This document shows positions 43,243 to 51,123 of a stretch of DNA of 64,000 nucleotides, one piece after another. Location of the stretch: positions 16,146-80,145 of the forward strand of contig NZ_JAIUGV010000021.1 in the NCBI RefSeq assembly GCF_020164745.1. The letters run 5' to 3'. A program made the translations under genes and the position numbers. This DNA comes from Mesorhizobium sp. ES1-4. Lineage in GTDB: Bacteria > Pseudomonadota > Alphaproteobacteria > Rhizobiales > Rhizobiaceae. Under the pieces are notes generated by a model, which was not told the DNA's origin, did no database searches, and saw nothing but the letters and a program-made list of their open reading frames with translations. Numbering within the stretch: position 1 is the stretch's first letter; every line of letters starts with the position of its first letter.

Positions 43243-43557
43243 ATGGGTTTCGACCAGTATCACGAACCGCCGCAAGAACTGTCGCAGGAAGTGCGGACCT
43301 TTGCCCGCATGATCACGTCGCTGATCGAGGAGGCGGAAGCGATCAGCTGGTACGAACAACGCATGTCGGTGGAAAAGGACCCGCAGGCCAAGGCGATCAT
43401 GAAGAATGCGCAGAGCGAGGAGTTCAAGCATTTCGGCATGGACCTCGAATTCCTGCTGCGCCGGAAGACGGACTGGCGCGTGGAACTGAAGGAAATCCTG
43501 TTCACGACAGGGGATATCGTGAAGGCCGGGGAGGCGGGCGAGAAGAAGGTGGATTGA
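43243..43557 (+). CDS. Encapsulated-ferritin-like (EncFtn family) protein
   Basis: A 104-residue two-helix protein starting MGFDQYHEPPQELSQEV, behind GAGGGAGG at 43230-43237. The segments LIEEAEAISWYEQR (E29, E30, E32, W36, Y37) and SEEFKHFGMDLEFLLRR (E59, E60, H63), then LKEILFTTGDI, match the layout of the Rhodospirillum rubrum encapsulated ferritin, where Glu/Glu/His residues at these spots form the iron oxidation site between subunits. The C-terminus (EAGEKKVD) lacks the usual encapsulin-targeting peptide, and no encapsulin gene is in the window. It follows the MttB-family gene by 123 bp on the same strand. The match is from memory of the family, not a search. Confidence 0.75.
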   Translation: MGFDQYHEPPQELSQEVRTFARMITSLIEEAEAISWYEQRMSVEKDPQAKAIMKNAQSEEFKHFGMDLEFLLRRKTDWRVELKEILFTTGDIVKAGEAGEKKVD

Positions 43558-43596
43558 GGCCGGAACCCAGCCCTACGAGGCTAGCAGCAACCCACC

Positions 43597-46320
43597 TCAC
43601 ACCGCCGCCACAAACCCGTCCAGCACGCGTTTCTGGCCGGCCTTGTCGAAGTCGATGGTCAGCTTGTTGCCTTCGATGGCTGAAATATTGCCGTTGCCGA
43701 ATTTCTGGTGGAAGACACGGTCGCCGACGCTGAAGGCCGACGGCGTGTCGGAGACGGATTTGGCGACCAGTTCACCGTCGATGGTGCGGCCCTTCACGCT
43801 GGTGCGGCCGGCGCCGTAGCCGGAGTCTGTCTCGCCATAGCCGATGCGTTCGACCTGATGGCCTGAGCGCGTGCCCCAGTTGCGGTCGGTCGCCTCGGTG
43901 CGGTTGGCCTGCGCGCGCTGCCAGCCGGGCGTCGAATAGGTGTTGGAGAAGGCGCCGGATTTTTCACCGCTGCCCGGATTGCCGCCGATATTGTCGAAGC
44001 GCGAGGCGCCATACGGGTTCTGTCGTCCCGCCCCTTGGCCACCGCCACGGCCGGACGCGAACGAGCCGCCGCCATAGGGATTGCCGTAACCCCCATAGGA
44101 GTTGCCGGCTTCGGCGACCTCGACATGGGCGTCCGGCAGTTCCTCGAGGAAGCGCGACGGGATCGTCGATTGCCACAGGCCGTGGATGAGACGGTTGGAG
44201 ACGAACCAGATATGCAGGTTCTTCTTCGCCCGAGTCAGGCCGACATAGGCCAGGCGGCGCTCTTCCTCCAGCCCGGAGCGGCCGCCTTCATCCAGCGCGC
44301 GCTGGTGGGGAAACAGGCCTTCTTCCCAGCCGGGCAGGAAGACGGTGTCGAATTCGAGGCCCTTGGCCGAATGCAGCGTCATGATGGAGACGGCATCGAG
44401 GCCGGCATTCTGCTCGGCATCCATGACCAGCGCGACATGTTCGAGGAACGAGCGCAGCGACTCGTACTCCTCCATGGAGCGGATCAGTTCCTTCAGGTTC
44501 TCCAGCCGCCCAGGTGCCTCGACCGAACGGTCGTTCTTCCACATGTCGGTGTAGCCGCTCTCCTCGAGAATGGTCTCGGCGAGTTCGGTGTGCGGCGTCG
44601 TTTCCAGCGCCTTCTGCCAGCGCTCGAAATTGGCTGCGACCTCGCGCAGCGCGGCGCGTGGTTTCGGCTTCAGCTCGTCGCTTTCGGCAAGTGTGCCCGC
44701 CGCCGCCAGCATCGGGATGCGCAAGCCGCGCGCCGTGTCGTGGATCTGGCGTATGGTCGCTTCGCCCAAGCCGCGCTTGGGCACATTGACGATGCGTTCG
44801 AAGGCGAGGTCGTCGGTGCTGTTGGCGACGACGCGGAAGAAGGCCAGCGCATCGCGGATTTCCATGCGCTCGTAAAAACGCGGGCCGCCGATGACGCGGT
44901 AGTTCAGGCCAAGCGTGATGAAGCGGTCCTCGAAGGCGCGCATCTGGAAGGACGCGCGGACAAGGATCGCCATGTCGTTGAGATTATGCCGGTTCCCTTG
45001 TCTGTCGGGGCGTTGGTAGGCCTCGATGGTCTCGCCGATGGCGCGGGCTTCCTCCTCCGAATCCCAGGCGGCGTGGACGTTGACCTTGCCGTCCTCGGGA
45101 TCGTTGCGGTCGGTGAACAGCGTCTTGCCGAAACGGCCTTCATTGTAAGCGATGAGATGGGAAGCGGCGCCCAATATGTGCGCGGTCGAGCGGTAATTGC
45201 GCTCCAACCTTATGATGGTGGCGCCGGGAAAATCCTTGTCGAAGCGCAGGATGTTGTCGACCTCGGCGCCGCGCCAGCCATAGATCGACTGGTCGTCGTC
45301 GCCAACGCAGCAGATGTTGACGGTGGCCTGGCGCGAATTTCCCTCCCCCTTGAGGGGAGGGTGGCCGGGCGAAGCCCGGTCGGGTGGAGTCCGCGCGGCA
45401 GTGCTCGACGCCTTGACGGTGCCTTCTGCGGCGACCCCCTCCGCCCGCTTCGCGGGCACCTCCCCCTCGAGGGGGGAGGATTGCGGCCTTTGCGCCAGGA
45501 GGCGCAGCCACATGTACTGGGCGGTGTTGGTGTCCTGGTATTCGTCGACGAGGATGTATTTGAAGCGCCGGTGATAGTCCTTCAGCACATCGGGATTTGC
45601 GCGGAAGATGCGGATCGGGTGGCAGAGCAGATCGCCGAAATCGCAGGCGTTCAGCGTCCGCAGCCGCTCCTGATAGGCCTTGTAGAGCTCGCGGCCCTTG
45701 CCATTGGCGAAGCTGCGCGCATCGCCCTCGGCGATGTCGGCCGGGCCCTGGCCCTTGTTCTTCCAGCCGTCGATCATCTGGGCGAACTGCTTGGCGGGCC
45801 AGCGCTTGTCATCCAGCCCCTCGGCCTGGATGAGCTGCTTGATCAGCCGCACGACGTCGTCTGTGTCGAGGATGGTGAAGTCGGATCTCAGGCCGGCAAG
45901 CTCGGCGTGGCGGCGCAGCAGCTTCACCCCGATCGAGTGGAAGGTGCCAAGCCAGGGCATGCCCTCGACATTGCCTTCGCCGATCAGGATGCCGATGCGC
46001 TGCTTCATCTCGCGCGCGGCCTTGTTGGTGAAGGTGACGGCCAGGATCTGCGACGGGAAGGCCTTGCCGGTGGCGAGGATGTGGGCGATGCGGGTGGTCA
46101 GCACGCGGGTCTTGCCGGTGCCGGCGCCGGCCAGCACAAGAACCGGGCCTTCCGTGGTCTCCACCGCCAGCCGCTGCTCGGGATTCAGCCCCCTGAGATA
46201 GTCGGGCGCATTGTTTTGGCCGCCGCGGGCAGCCATGGCGCGCGCGGCGATGCCCGACGGGGCCGGGGGCCGCGCATTGGGTTCATCGAAAAAGGGCATG
46301 TCTTCCGAAAAGCCGGACAT
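43597..46320 (-). CDS. uvrD: UvrD/PcrA-type DNA helicase with an in-frame repeat-derived insertion
   Basis: A 907-residue superfamily 1 helicase for excision and mismatch repair. Visible motifs are LNPEQRLAVE (Q motif), LAGAGTGKTRVL (Walker A), LVDEYQDTNTAQ (Walker B), VGDDDQSIYGWRGAE (motif III) and later VSIMTLHSAKGLEFDTVF. Between LRLLAQ (about residue 277) and NICCVGDDDQ (about 335) lie about 48 extra Pro/Glu/Arg-rich residues encoded by palindromic DNA at 45338-45482. The C-terminus has a Gly/Tyr/Ser-rich stretch and a final Tudor-like domain (VGDRVFHQKFGNGNI). ATG 46320 or 46299 may be the start; neither ribosome site is strong. Confidence 0.93.
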   Translation of the reverse strand: MSGFSEDMPFFDEPNARPPAPSGIAARAMAARGGQNNAPDYLRGLNPEQRLAVETTEGPVLVLAGAGTGKTRVLTTRIAHILATGKAFPSQILAVTFTNKAAREMKQRIGILIGEGNVEGMPWLGTFHSIGVKLLRRHAELAGLRSDFTILDTDDVVRLIKQLIQAEGLDDKRWPAKQFAQMIDGWKNKGQGPADIAEGDARSFANGKGRELYKAYQERLRTLNACDFGDLLCHPIRIFRANPDVLKDYHRRFKYILVDEYQDTNTAQYMWLRLLAQRPQSSPLEGEVPAKRAEGVAAEGTVKASSTAARTPPDRASPGHPPLKGEGNSRQATVNICCVGDDDQSIYGWRGAEVDNILRFDKDFPGATIIRLERNYRSTAHILGAASHLIAYNEGRFGKTLFTDRNDPEDGKVNVHAAWDSEEEARAIGETIEAYQRPDRQGNRHNLNDMAILVRASFQMRAFEDRFITLGLNYRVIGGPRFYERMEIRDALAFFRVVANSTDDLAFERIVNVPKRGLGEATIRQIHDTARGLRIPMLAAAGTLAESDELKPKPRAALREVAANFERWQKALETTPHTELAETILEESGYTDMWKNDRSVEAPGRLENLKELIRSMEEYESLRSFLEHVALVMDAEQNAGLDAVSIMTLHSAKGLEFDTVFLPGWEEGLFPHQRALDEGGRSGLEEERRLAYVGLTRAKKNLHIWFVSNRLIHGLWQSTIPSRFLEELPDAHVEVAEAGNSYGGYGNPYGGGSFASGRGGGQGAGRQNPYGASRFDNIGGNPGSGEKSGAFSNTYSTPGWQRAQANRTEATDRNWGTRSGHQVERIGYGETDSGYGAGRTSVKGRTIDGELVAKSVSDTPSAFSVGDRVFHQKFGNGNISAIEGNKLTIDFDKAGQKRVLDGFVAAV
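45338..45482. repeat. REPIN-like composite palindromic element inserted in uvrD
   Basis: Four hairpins lie in two mirror-image modules. The left module has CCCTCCCC/GGGGAGGG (45341-45361) and CCGGGC/GCCCGG (45365-45379); the right has GCCCGC/GCGGGC (45443-45457) and a CCTCCCCC/GGGGGAGG-type stem (45459-45479). The reverse complement of the right module aligns with the left, so the two are inverted copies about 45 bp long around a non-palindromic core of about 45 bp. The element is in frame with uvrD and has no stop in the coding frame. Confidence 0.8.
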
Positions 46321-46579
46321 CTTCCCCGAATGTAGTGATTCGGCGGCGAAAGACCAGAACTGTCTACGTTTTGTTCCGGTAAAGTGCCTGATACCGCGAC
46401 TTGAGCGTATGGCAGCGGGCGTTGTGGACATCCGCGGGCGAAACGAGGTTGCCGCCGCGAGCCGATGACCTATGCTTGACAGGCGCGGCGGTCGGGAGAA
46501 AGTTGCGCAGGGGGGCAGCACGCAATGTGGGGTTGCCCAGGGCCGCCACCATGCGCGCAACAGTCGAAGGAGTATCATC

Positions 46580-48895
46580 TTGGCTGTCACCGTCACCTCC
46601 CTCATCCTCCTCCTCATCGGCCTGGCGCTTGGCGCGGGCGGCATCTGGTTGGCTTCGCTGGGCGGCAGTTGGTACTACATCATCGCCGGTCTCGCCTTCC
46701 TGGTCGCCGCCTGGCTGCTCTACCGGCGCCGTTCCACGGCACTCTGGCTCTACGCGGCGATCGTGCTCGGCACGCTGGCCTGGGCGGTCTGGGAAACCGG
46801 CTTCGACTGGTGGGAACTTGGTCCGCGCGGCGGTATCATCGTTCTCGTGGCGCTGTGGCTGCTGACGCCATGGGCGCGGCGCGGCCTTGCCGGTCCGGAC
46901 GGCCGCGCGCCGCTGATCCTTGCCGTGCTGGCGTCGCTGGCGGTGGCCGGCTATTCGATGACCACGGACCCGAAAGACATCGCCGGCGCGCTCGACACCG
47001 ACAAGGTGATGCCCAACGCCAATCTCGGCGGCGATGTGCCGGCCGGCGAGTGGCACTATTACGGCCGCACTCAGTTCGGCCAGCGCTATTCGCCGCTCGA
47101 CCAGATCACGCCGGACAATGTCGCCAACCTGAAGCCGGCCTGGACCTACCGCACCGGCGACGTGAAGGGACCGAACGATGTCGGCGAGACCACCTACCAG
47201 GTGACACCGCTTAAAGTCGGCGACACGCTCTACATCTGCACGCCGCACAATTTCGCCATCGCCATCGATGCGGCGACCGGCAAGGAGAAGTGGCGCTTCG
47301 ACCCCAAGATCAAGCTCGACAAGGACCGCCAGCATCAGACCTGCCGCGGCGTATCCTACTATGCCGATGCCGGCGGCGCCGCCGGTCAGCCCTGCGCGGC
47401 GCGCGTCTACCTGCCGACCTCGGATGCGCGGCTGATCGCGCTCGACGCCGCCAACGGCCAGCTTTGCCCCGCCTTCGCCGAGGGCGGCACGCTCAATCTC
47501 CTGACCGGCATGCCATACCCGAAGTCGGGCTATTACTACTCGACTTCGGCGCCGCTGATCGCGGGCGGCAAGATCATCGTCGGCGGCGCGGTCAACGACA
47601 ATTATTCGACGCAGGAGCCGTCGGGCGTCATCCGCGCCTATGATGCAAGCACCGGCAAATTGCTGTGGAACTGGGATTCCGGCAATCCGGACCAGACGAC
47701 GCCGCTGCCGCCTGGCCAGACCTACACCGCCAACTCACCCAACATGTGGTCGACGCCCAGCGCCGACGAAAAGCTCGGCCTGCTTTACGTGCCGCTCGGC
47801 AACCAGACACCGGACCAGCTCGGCATGGGTCGCAGCGCCAATGTCGAGAAATTCTCCTCCTCGATCACCGCGCTCGACCTCAACACCGGGCAGCTGAAAT
47901 GGGTGCGGCAGACCGTGCATCACGACCTCTGGGACATGGACGTGCCGGCGCAGCCGAGCCTGGTCGATATCACCAAGGCCGATGGCTCCGTCGTGCCCGC
48001 GCTGGTCGGACCGACCAAGCAGGGCGACCTCTACGTGCTCGACCGGCGCACCGGCGAGCCGGTGATCGCGGTGAAAGAAGTGCCGGCGCCCGGCGGGGCC
48101 ATCGAGGGCGACCACACATCGCCGACGCAGCCCGCTTCGGACCTTTCCTTCAACCCGAAGCCGCTGACCGATGCCGACATGTGGGGCATCACCATGTTCG
48201 ACCAGCTGGCCTGCCGGATCGCGCTCCACGAGTTACGCTATGAAGGCCGCTACACGCCCCCCTCGCTGCAGGGATCGCTGATCTATCCCGGCAATTTCGG
48301 CACTTTCAACTGGGGCGGCGTGGCGGTCGATCCGGTGCGCCAGGTGATGTTCGGCATGCCGACCTATCTCGCCTTCACATCCACGCTGATCCCCCGCGCC
48401 GATGTACCGCCGCCGAGCGACGCCAAGGGCAGCGAGCAGGGGCTGAACCGTAACGAAGGCGCACCTTACGCGGTGGTGATGAAACCATTCCTGTCGCCGC
48501 TCGGCATTCCGTGCCAGGCGCCGCCTTGGGGCTATGTCGCCGGCGTGGATCTGAGGACCGGCGCGATCGCCTACAAGCACCGCAACGGCACAGTCTACGA
48601 CATGACGCCGCTGCCGTTGCCGCTGAAGGTCGGGGTGCCCGGCATTGGCGGGCCGATTATCACCGCCGGCGGTGTCGCCTTCCTCGGTGCCGCCGTCGAC
48701 GATTATCTGCGCGCCTATGACCTGACATCGGGCAAGCAGCTCTGGCGGGCGCGGCTGCCGGCCGGTGGGCAATCGACGCCGATGACCTATACGGTCGCGG
48801 ACGGGCGCCAGTTCGTGGTCATCGTCGCCGGCGGCCACGGCTCGGTTGGCACCAAGCCGGGCGATTATGTGATGGCCTACGCGCTGCCGAAGTAG
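46580..48895 (+). CDS. gcd: Membrane-bound PQQ-dependent glucose/quinate/shikimate dehydrogenase
   Basis: A 771-residue quinoprotein from TTG 46580, with GAAGGAGT at 46566-46573. Five membrane segments occupy about residues 1-125, as in E. coli Gcd (796 residues), followed by a periplasmic eight-bladed propeller. NLKPAWTYRTGDVKG, HNFAIAIDAATGKEKWRFD, TCRGVSYY and HHDLWDMDVPAQPSL are PQQ-dehydrogenase hallmarks; the last holds a conserved PQQ-site Asp. It oxidises aldoses or cyclitols to acids and passes electrons to ubiquinone. No pqq biosynthesis genes are in the window. The start is inferred; the frame is open from 46472. Confidence 0.9.
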   Translation: MAVTVTSLILLLIGLALGAGGIWLASLGGSWYYIIAGLAFLVAAWLLYRRRSTALWLYAAIVLGTLAWAVWETGFDWWELGPRGGIIVLVALWLLTPWARRGLAGPDGRAPLILAVLASLAVAGYSMTTDPKDIAGALDTDKVMPNANLGGDVPAGEWHYYGRTQFGQRYSPLDQITPDNVANLKPAWTYRTGDVKGPNDVGETTYQVTPLKVGDTLYICTPHNFAIAIDAATGKEKWRFDPKIKLDKDRQHQTCRGVSYYADAGGAAGQPCAARVYLPTSDARLIALDAANGQLCPAFAEGGTLNLLTGMPYPKSGYYYSTSAPLIAGGKIIVGGAVNDNYSTQEPSGVIRAYDASTGKLLWNWDSGNPDQTTPLPPGQTYTANSPNMWSTPSADEKLGLLYVPLGNQTPDQLGMGRSANVEKFSSSITALDLNTGQLKWVRQTVHHDLWDMDVPAQPSLVDITKADGSVVPALVGPTKQGDLYVLDRRTGEPVIAVKEVPAPGGAIEGDHTSPTQPASDLSFNPKPLTDADMWGITMFDQLACRIALHELRYEGRYTPPSLQGSLIYPGNFGTFNWGGVAVDPVRQVMFGMPTYLAFTSTLIPRADVPPPSDAKGSEQGLNRNEGAPYAVVMKPFLSPLGIPCQAPPWGYVAGVDLRTGAIAYKHRNGTVYDMTPLPLPLKVGVPGIGGPIITAGGVAFLGAAVDDYLRAYDLTSGKQLWRARLPAGGQSTPMTYTVADGRQFVVIVAGGHGSVGTKPGDYVMAYALPK

Positions 48896-48926
48896 GCGGT
48901 GCCGGGTAGGTTCGGCGAACCGAAGA

Positions 48927-49364
48927 TCAGCCGAGCCCCAGATGGCTCTTCAGGCTTGGTACCGAGCCGAGCACCTCGTTGGTCAAATCGGGGCCGGCGG
49001 CGGCCTCGGCCTGCTGGATCAAAGTCTCGCCAGCCTTCTGGATCTGTGTCATGTCGAGGCCGGAGGCCTTGAGCGCGGCGAGGCCGTTGACCAGCGCGCC
49101 CGCCTTTTCGCCGAGAACGCCGCCAATCGCGCCCTGCAGCGAAGACAGGAACCCGCCACCGCCGCCGGCCGGGGTGGCGGCCATGACGTCATATTTCCGC
49201 GCCAGCGCGTCGGCGCCCGGAATCTTGGCGAAGAGCTGGGACGCGCTGGTGCCGTCCGCCTCGTGCTCAAGCACCGAGAAAATGGTGCCGACGACCTTTT
49301 CGGTCGTTGCCTGGTCGAGGCCCGCTTTCTGCGAAACGGTGCTCACGATATCCTGTACGTCCAT
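48927..49364 (-). CDS. Small helical protein, DUF2780/DUF937-like
   Basis: A 145-residue protein, mostly helical, with VEHEADGTSASQLFAKIPGAD-like spacing and a glycine-rich turn (AGGGGGFLSSLQGAIGGVLGEKAGALVNG). This resembles DUF2780/DUF937 proteins, short soluble or secreted proteins of unknown function, but the match is by impression. No signal peptide is seen. It is convergent with gcd (31-bp gap) and overlaps the small membrane protein upstream by about 22 nt. Confidence 0.65.
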   Translation of the reverse strand: MDVQDIVSTVSQKAGLDQATTEKVVGTIFSVLEHEADGTSASQLFAKIPGADALARKYDVMAATPAGGGGGFLSSLQGAIGGVLGEKAGALVNGLAALKASGLDMTQIQKAGETLIQQAEAAAGPDLTNEVLGSVPSLKSHLGLG

Positions 49365-49531
49365 GACTTTACCTCACCCTTGGGTTTTCGTGTTTGCCGG
49401 ATGGCCCTGGCGGCTGCGAACCTTGACCATGGCTTCCGGCTCGCCGCGACAACGGCCGCTCGCATAGTCAGAACGGCGGCCACGACGACGACGGCCGTTG
49501 CCAGGATCGGCGAGGTCATGGTCAATGGCAT
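49343..49531 (-). CDS. Small single-pass membrane protein of unknown function
   Basis: A 62-residue frame with an N-terminal hydrophobic stretch (SPILATAVVVVAAVLTMRAAVV, about residues 7-28) followed by a basic tail. AAAGGA lies just upstream of ATG 49531. Its end overlaps the start of the 145-residue gene by about 22 nt, suggesting coupling. No family recognised. GC-rich antisense frames can mimic such ORFs, so confidence is modest. Confidence 0.45.
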   Translation of the reverse strand: MPLTMTSPILATAVVVVAAVLTMRAAVVAASRKPWSRFAAARAIRQTRKPKGEVKSWTYRIS

Positions 49532-49776
49532 TGTTCCTTTCGGATAGGTTTATCAAAGCCATGCCCGCGCCAAGGGGGCGGCCGGCCAGGCAGTTTCCCC
49601 CACTATTGTGGCGGCGACATCAAGATTTATCACCGATGACCAAAACGTGATGTTTGTTTGCCGCGTTCGTTAGGGAGCGGAAGCGGCCCCGTGCCGTGAC
49701 TGGACGATGCGCGGCTCGCCCCTATGTTGGGGACGGCAACACCACAGTAGAGACAGCGAGATCGAGGAGCGCGCGC

Positions 49777-50670
49777 ATGACAAAATCGGCCACCACGGAC
49801 AGACCCGTCATCACCCAGGCGATGATCGACGCCTATGACGAATACACGCATCTGACGCTGGATCGCCGCCGCTTCATGGAGCAGTTGACCAGGCTTGCCG
49901 GATCGGGCGCGGCGGCTGCCGCGATCGCGCCGATGCTGGCGGCGAATTCCGCCCAGGCGGCAATCGTGGCCGAAAACGATGCCCGCGTGAAGGGCGAGGA
50001 CATCACCTATGCCGGCAGCGGCGGCGAGATGAAAGGCTACCTAGTCAAACCGGCTAACCAGACCGGCAAGCTCGGTACCGTTATCGTCATCCATGAAAAC
50101 AGGGGGCTAAATGCGCATATCCGCGACGTCGCCCGGCGCGTGGCGCTGGAGGGGTTCGTGGCGCTCGCGCCCGATTTCCTATCGCCGCTCGGCGGCACGC
50201 CCACCGATGAGGACAAGGCGCGCGACATGTTCACGAAACTCGACCCGGCGCGGACCGTGGCCAACGGCGTGGCGACGGTCGCCTTTCTCAAGGCCGACCA
50301 GGACGGCAACGGCAAGGTCGGCGCCATCGGCTTCTGCTGGGGCGGCGGGACGGCCAACATGCTGGCCGTCAACGCGCCGGATCTGGCCGCCAGCGTCGCC
50401 TATTACGGCATGCAGCCGAAGGCCGCCGACGTGTCGAAGATCAAGGCCGCATTGCTGCTGCATTATGCCGGGCTCGATGAGCGCACCAATGCCGGCATCG
50501 ACGCCTTCAAGAAGGAACTCGACGCCGCGCATGTGGAATACACGATCTATGTCTACGAAGGCGCCAACCATGCCTTCAACAACGACACCTCGGCGGCGCG
50601 CTACGACAAGAAGGCGGCCGATCTCGCCTGGGGCAGGACGATCGCGTTCCTCAAGCAGAAGCTGGCATGA
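49777..50670 (+). CDS. Dienelactone hydrolase family protein with a Tat-type signal
   Basis: A 297-residue alpha/beta hydrolase. Near the N-terminus, RRRFMEQLTRLAGSGAAAA with a following AANSAQA is a twin-arginine export signal. The catalytic Cys is in GFCWGGGTANM, an Asp in LLLHYAGLDER and the His in GANHAFNND, the Cys-Asp-His triad of dienelactone hydrolases; the E of IVIHENRGL is also conserved. The ribosome site GAGGAG precedes ATG 49777 by 7 nt; earlier in-frame codons lack one. The substrate is unknown. Such exported forms are common in rhizobia. Confidence 0.88.
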   Translation: MTKSATTDRPVITQAMIDAYDEYTHLTLDRRRFMEQLTRLAGSGAAAAAIAPMLAANSAQAAIVAENDARVKGEDITYAGSGGEMKGYLVKPANQTGKLGTVIVIHENRGLNAHIRDVARRVALEGFVALAPDFLSPLGGTPTDEDKARDMFTKLDPARTVANGVATVAFLKADQDGNGKVGAIGFCWGGGTANMLAVNAPDLAASVAYYGMQPKAADVSKIKAALLLHYAGLDERTNAGIDAFKKELDAAHVEYTIYVYEGANHAFNNDTSAARYDKKAADLAWGRTIAFLKQKLA

Positions 50671-50679
50671 CCACCGCCG

Positions 50680-51123
50680 TCACGCGGCCGGCGCCCAGAC
50701 CATCTCGAAGGCCGGCGACAGGGTGAAGCCGGCCGGGCGCTCCGATGTCGGCGGCGGGCGCCGCACGCCTTCCTGCAGATAACGCAGGGCGGAGGTCAGC
50801 CCGCTCATCGTATAGGGCTTGGCGATGACGCCGATGGCGCCGGCAAAATGGTCGGGAATGCGCTTCGGGTTGGCGGTCATGAAGACGACCATCGAGTTCT
50901 TGTCGCCGATATATTCGGCGACGTCGATGCCGGTCGGTCCATCGGTGAGATGGATGTCGACAAAGGCGATGTCGGCCTGCGTGGTATCGACCATGTCCTT
51001 TGCTTCGGCCAGCGATGTTGCCCAGCCCACGACGCTGTGTCCAGCATCCTGGACCAGGGTCTCCAACTCCATGGCCAGCAGCGCCTCGTCCTCGACGATC
51101 AGGACCTTGAGTGGTTCAATCAT
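50680..51123 (-). CDS. Single-domain response regulator, partner of the LOV kinase
   Basis: A 147-residue protein that is one receiver domain. VLIVEDEALLAMELETL holds the acidic pocket (E11, D12), D56 in IAFVDIHLTDG is the phosphorylated Asp, the Thr in VFMTANP and the Lys in VIAKPYT complete the site. There is no output domain after about residue 125, only a short Pro-rich tail. The start at 51123 (MIEPLKVLIV) overlaps the kinase stop by 4 nt, so the pair is co-expressed. The tail makes a diffusible or competing regulator more likely than a DNA-binding one. Confidence 0.9.
   Translation of the reverse strand: MIEPLKVLIVEDEALLAMELETLVQDAGHSVVGWATSLAEAKDMVDTTQADIAFVDIHLTDGPTGIDVAEYIGDKNSMVVFMTANPKRIPDHFAGAIGVIAKPYTMSGLTSALRYLQEGVRRPPPTSERPAGFTLSPAFEMVWAPAA

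Noticed and set aside
45338..45482. The uvrD insertion as a sequencing or assembly error
   Set aside because: It keeps the frame exactly, has no stop, and is built of ordered inverted modules, which fits a real repeat element better than an artefact.
44035..46335. A 766-codon plus-strand frame opposite uvrD
   Set aside because: Antisense shadow of a clear helicase gene; no ribosome site or domain.
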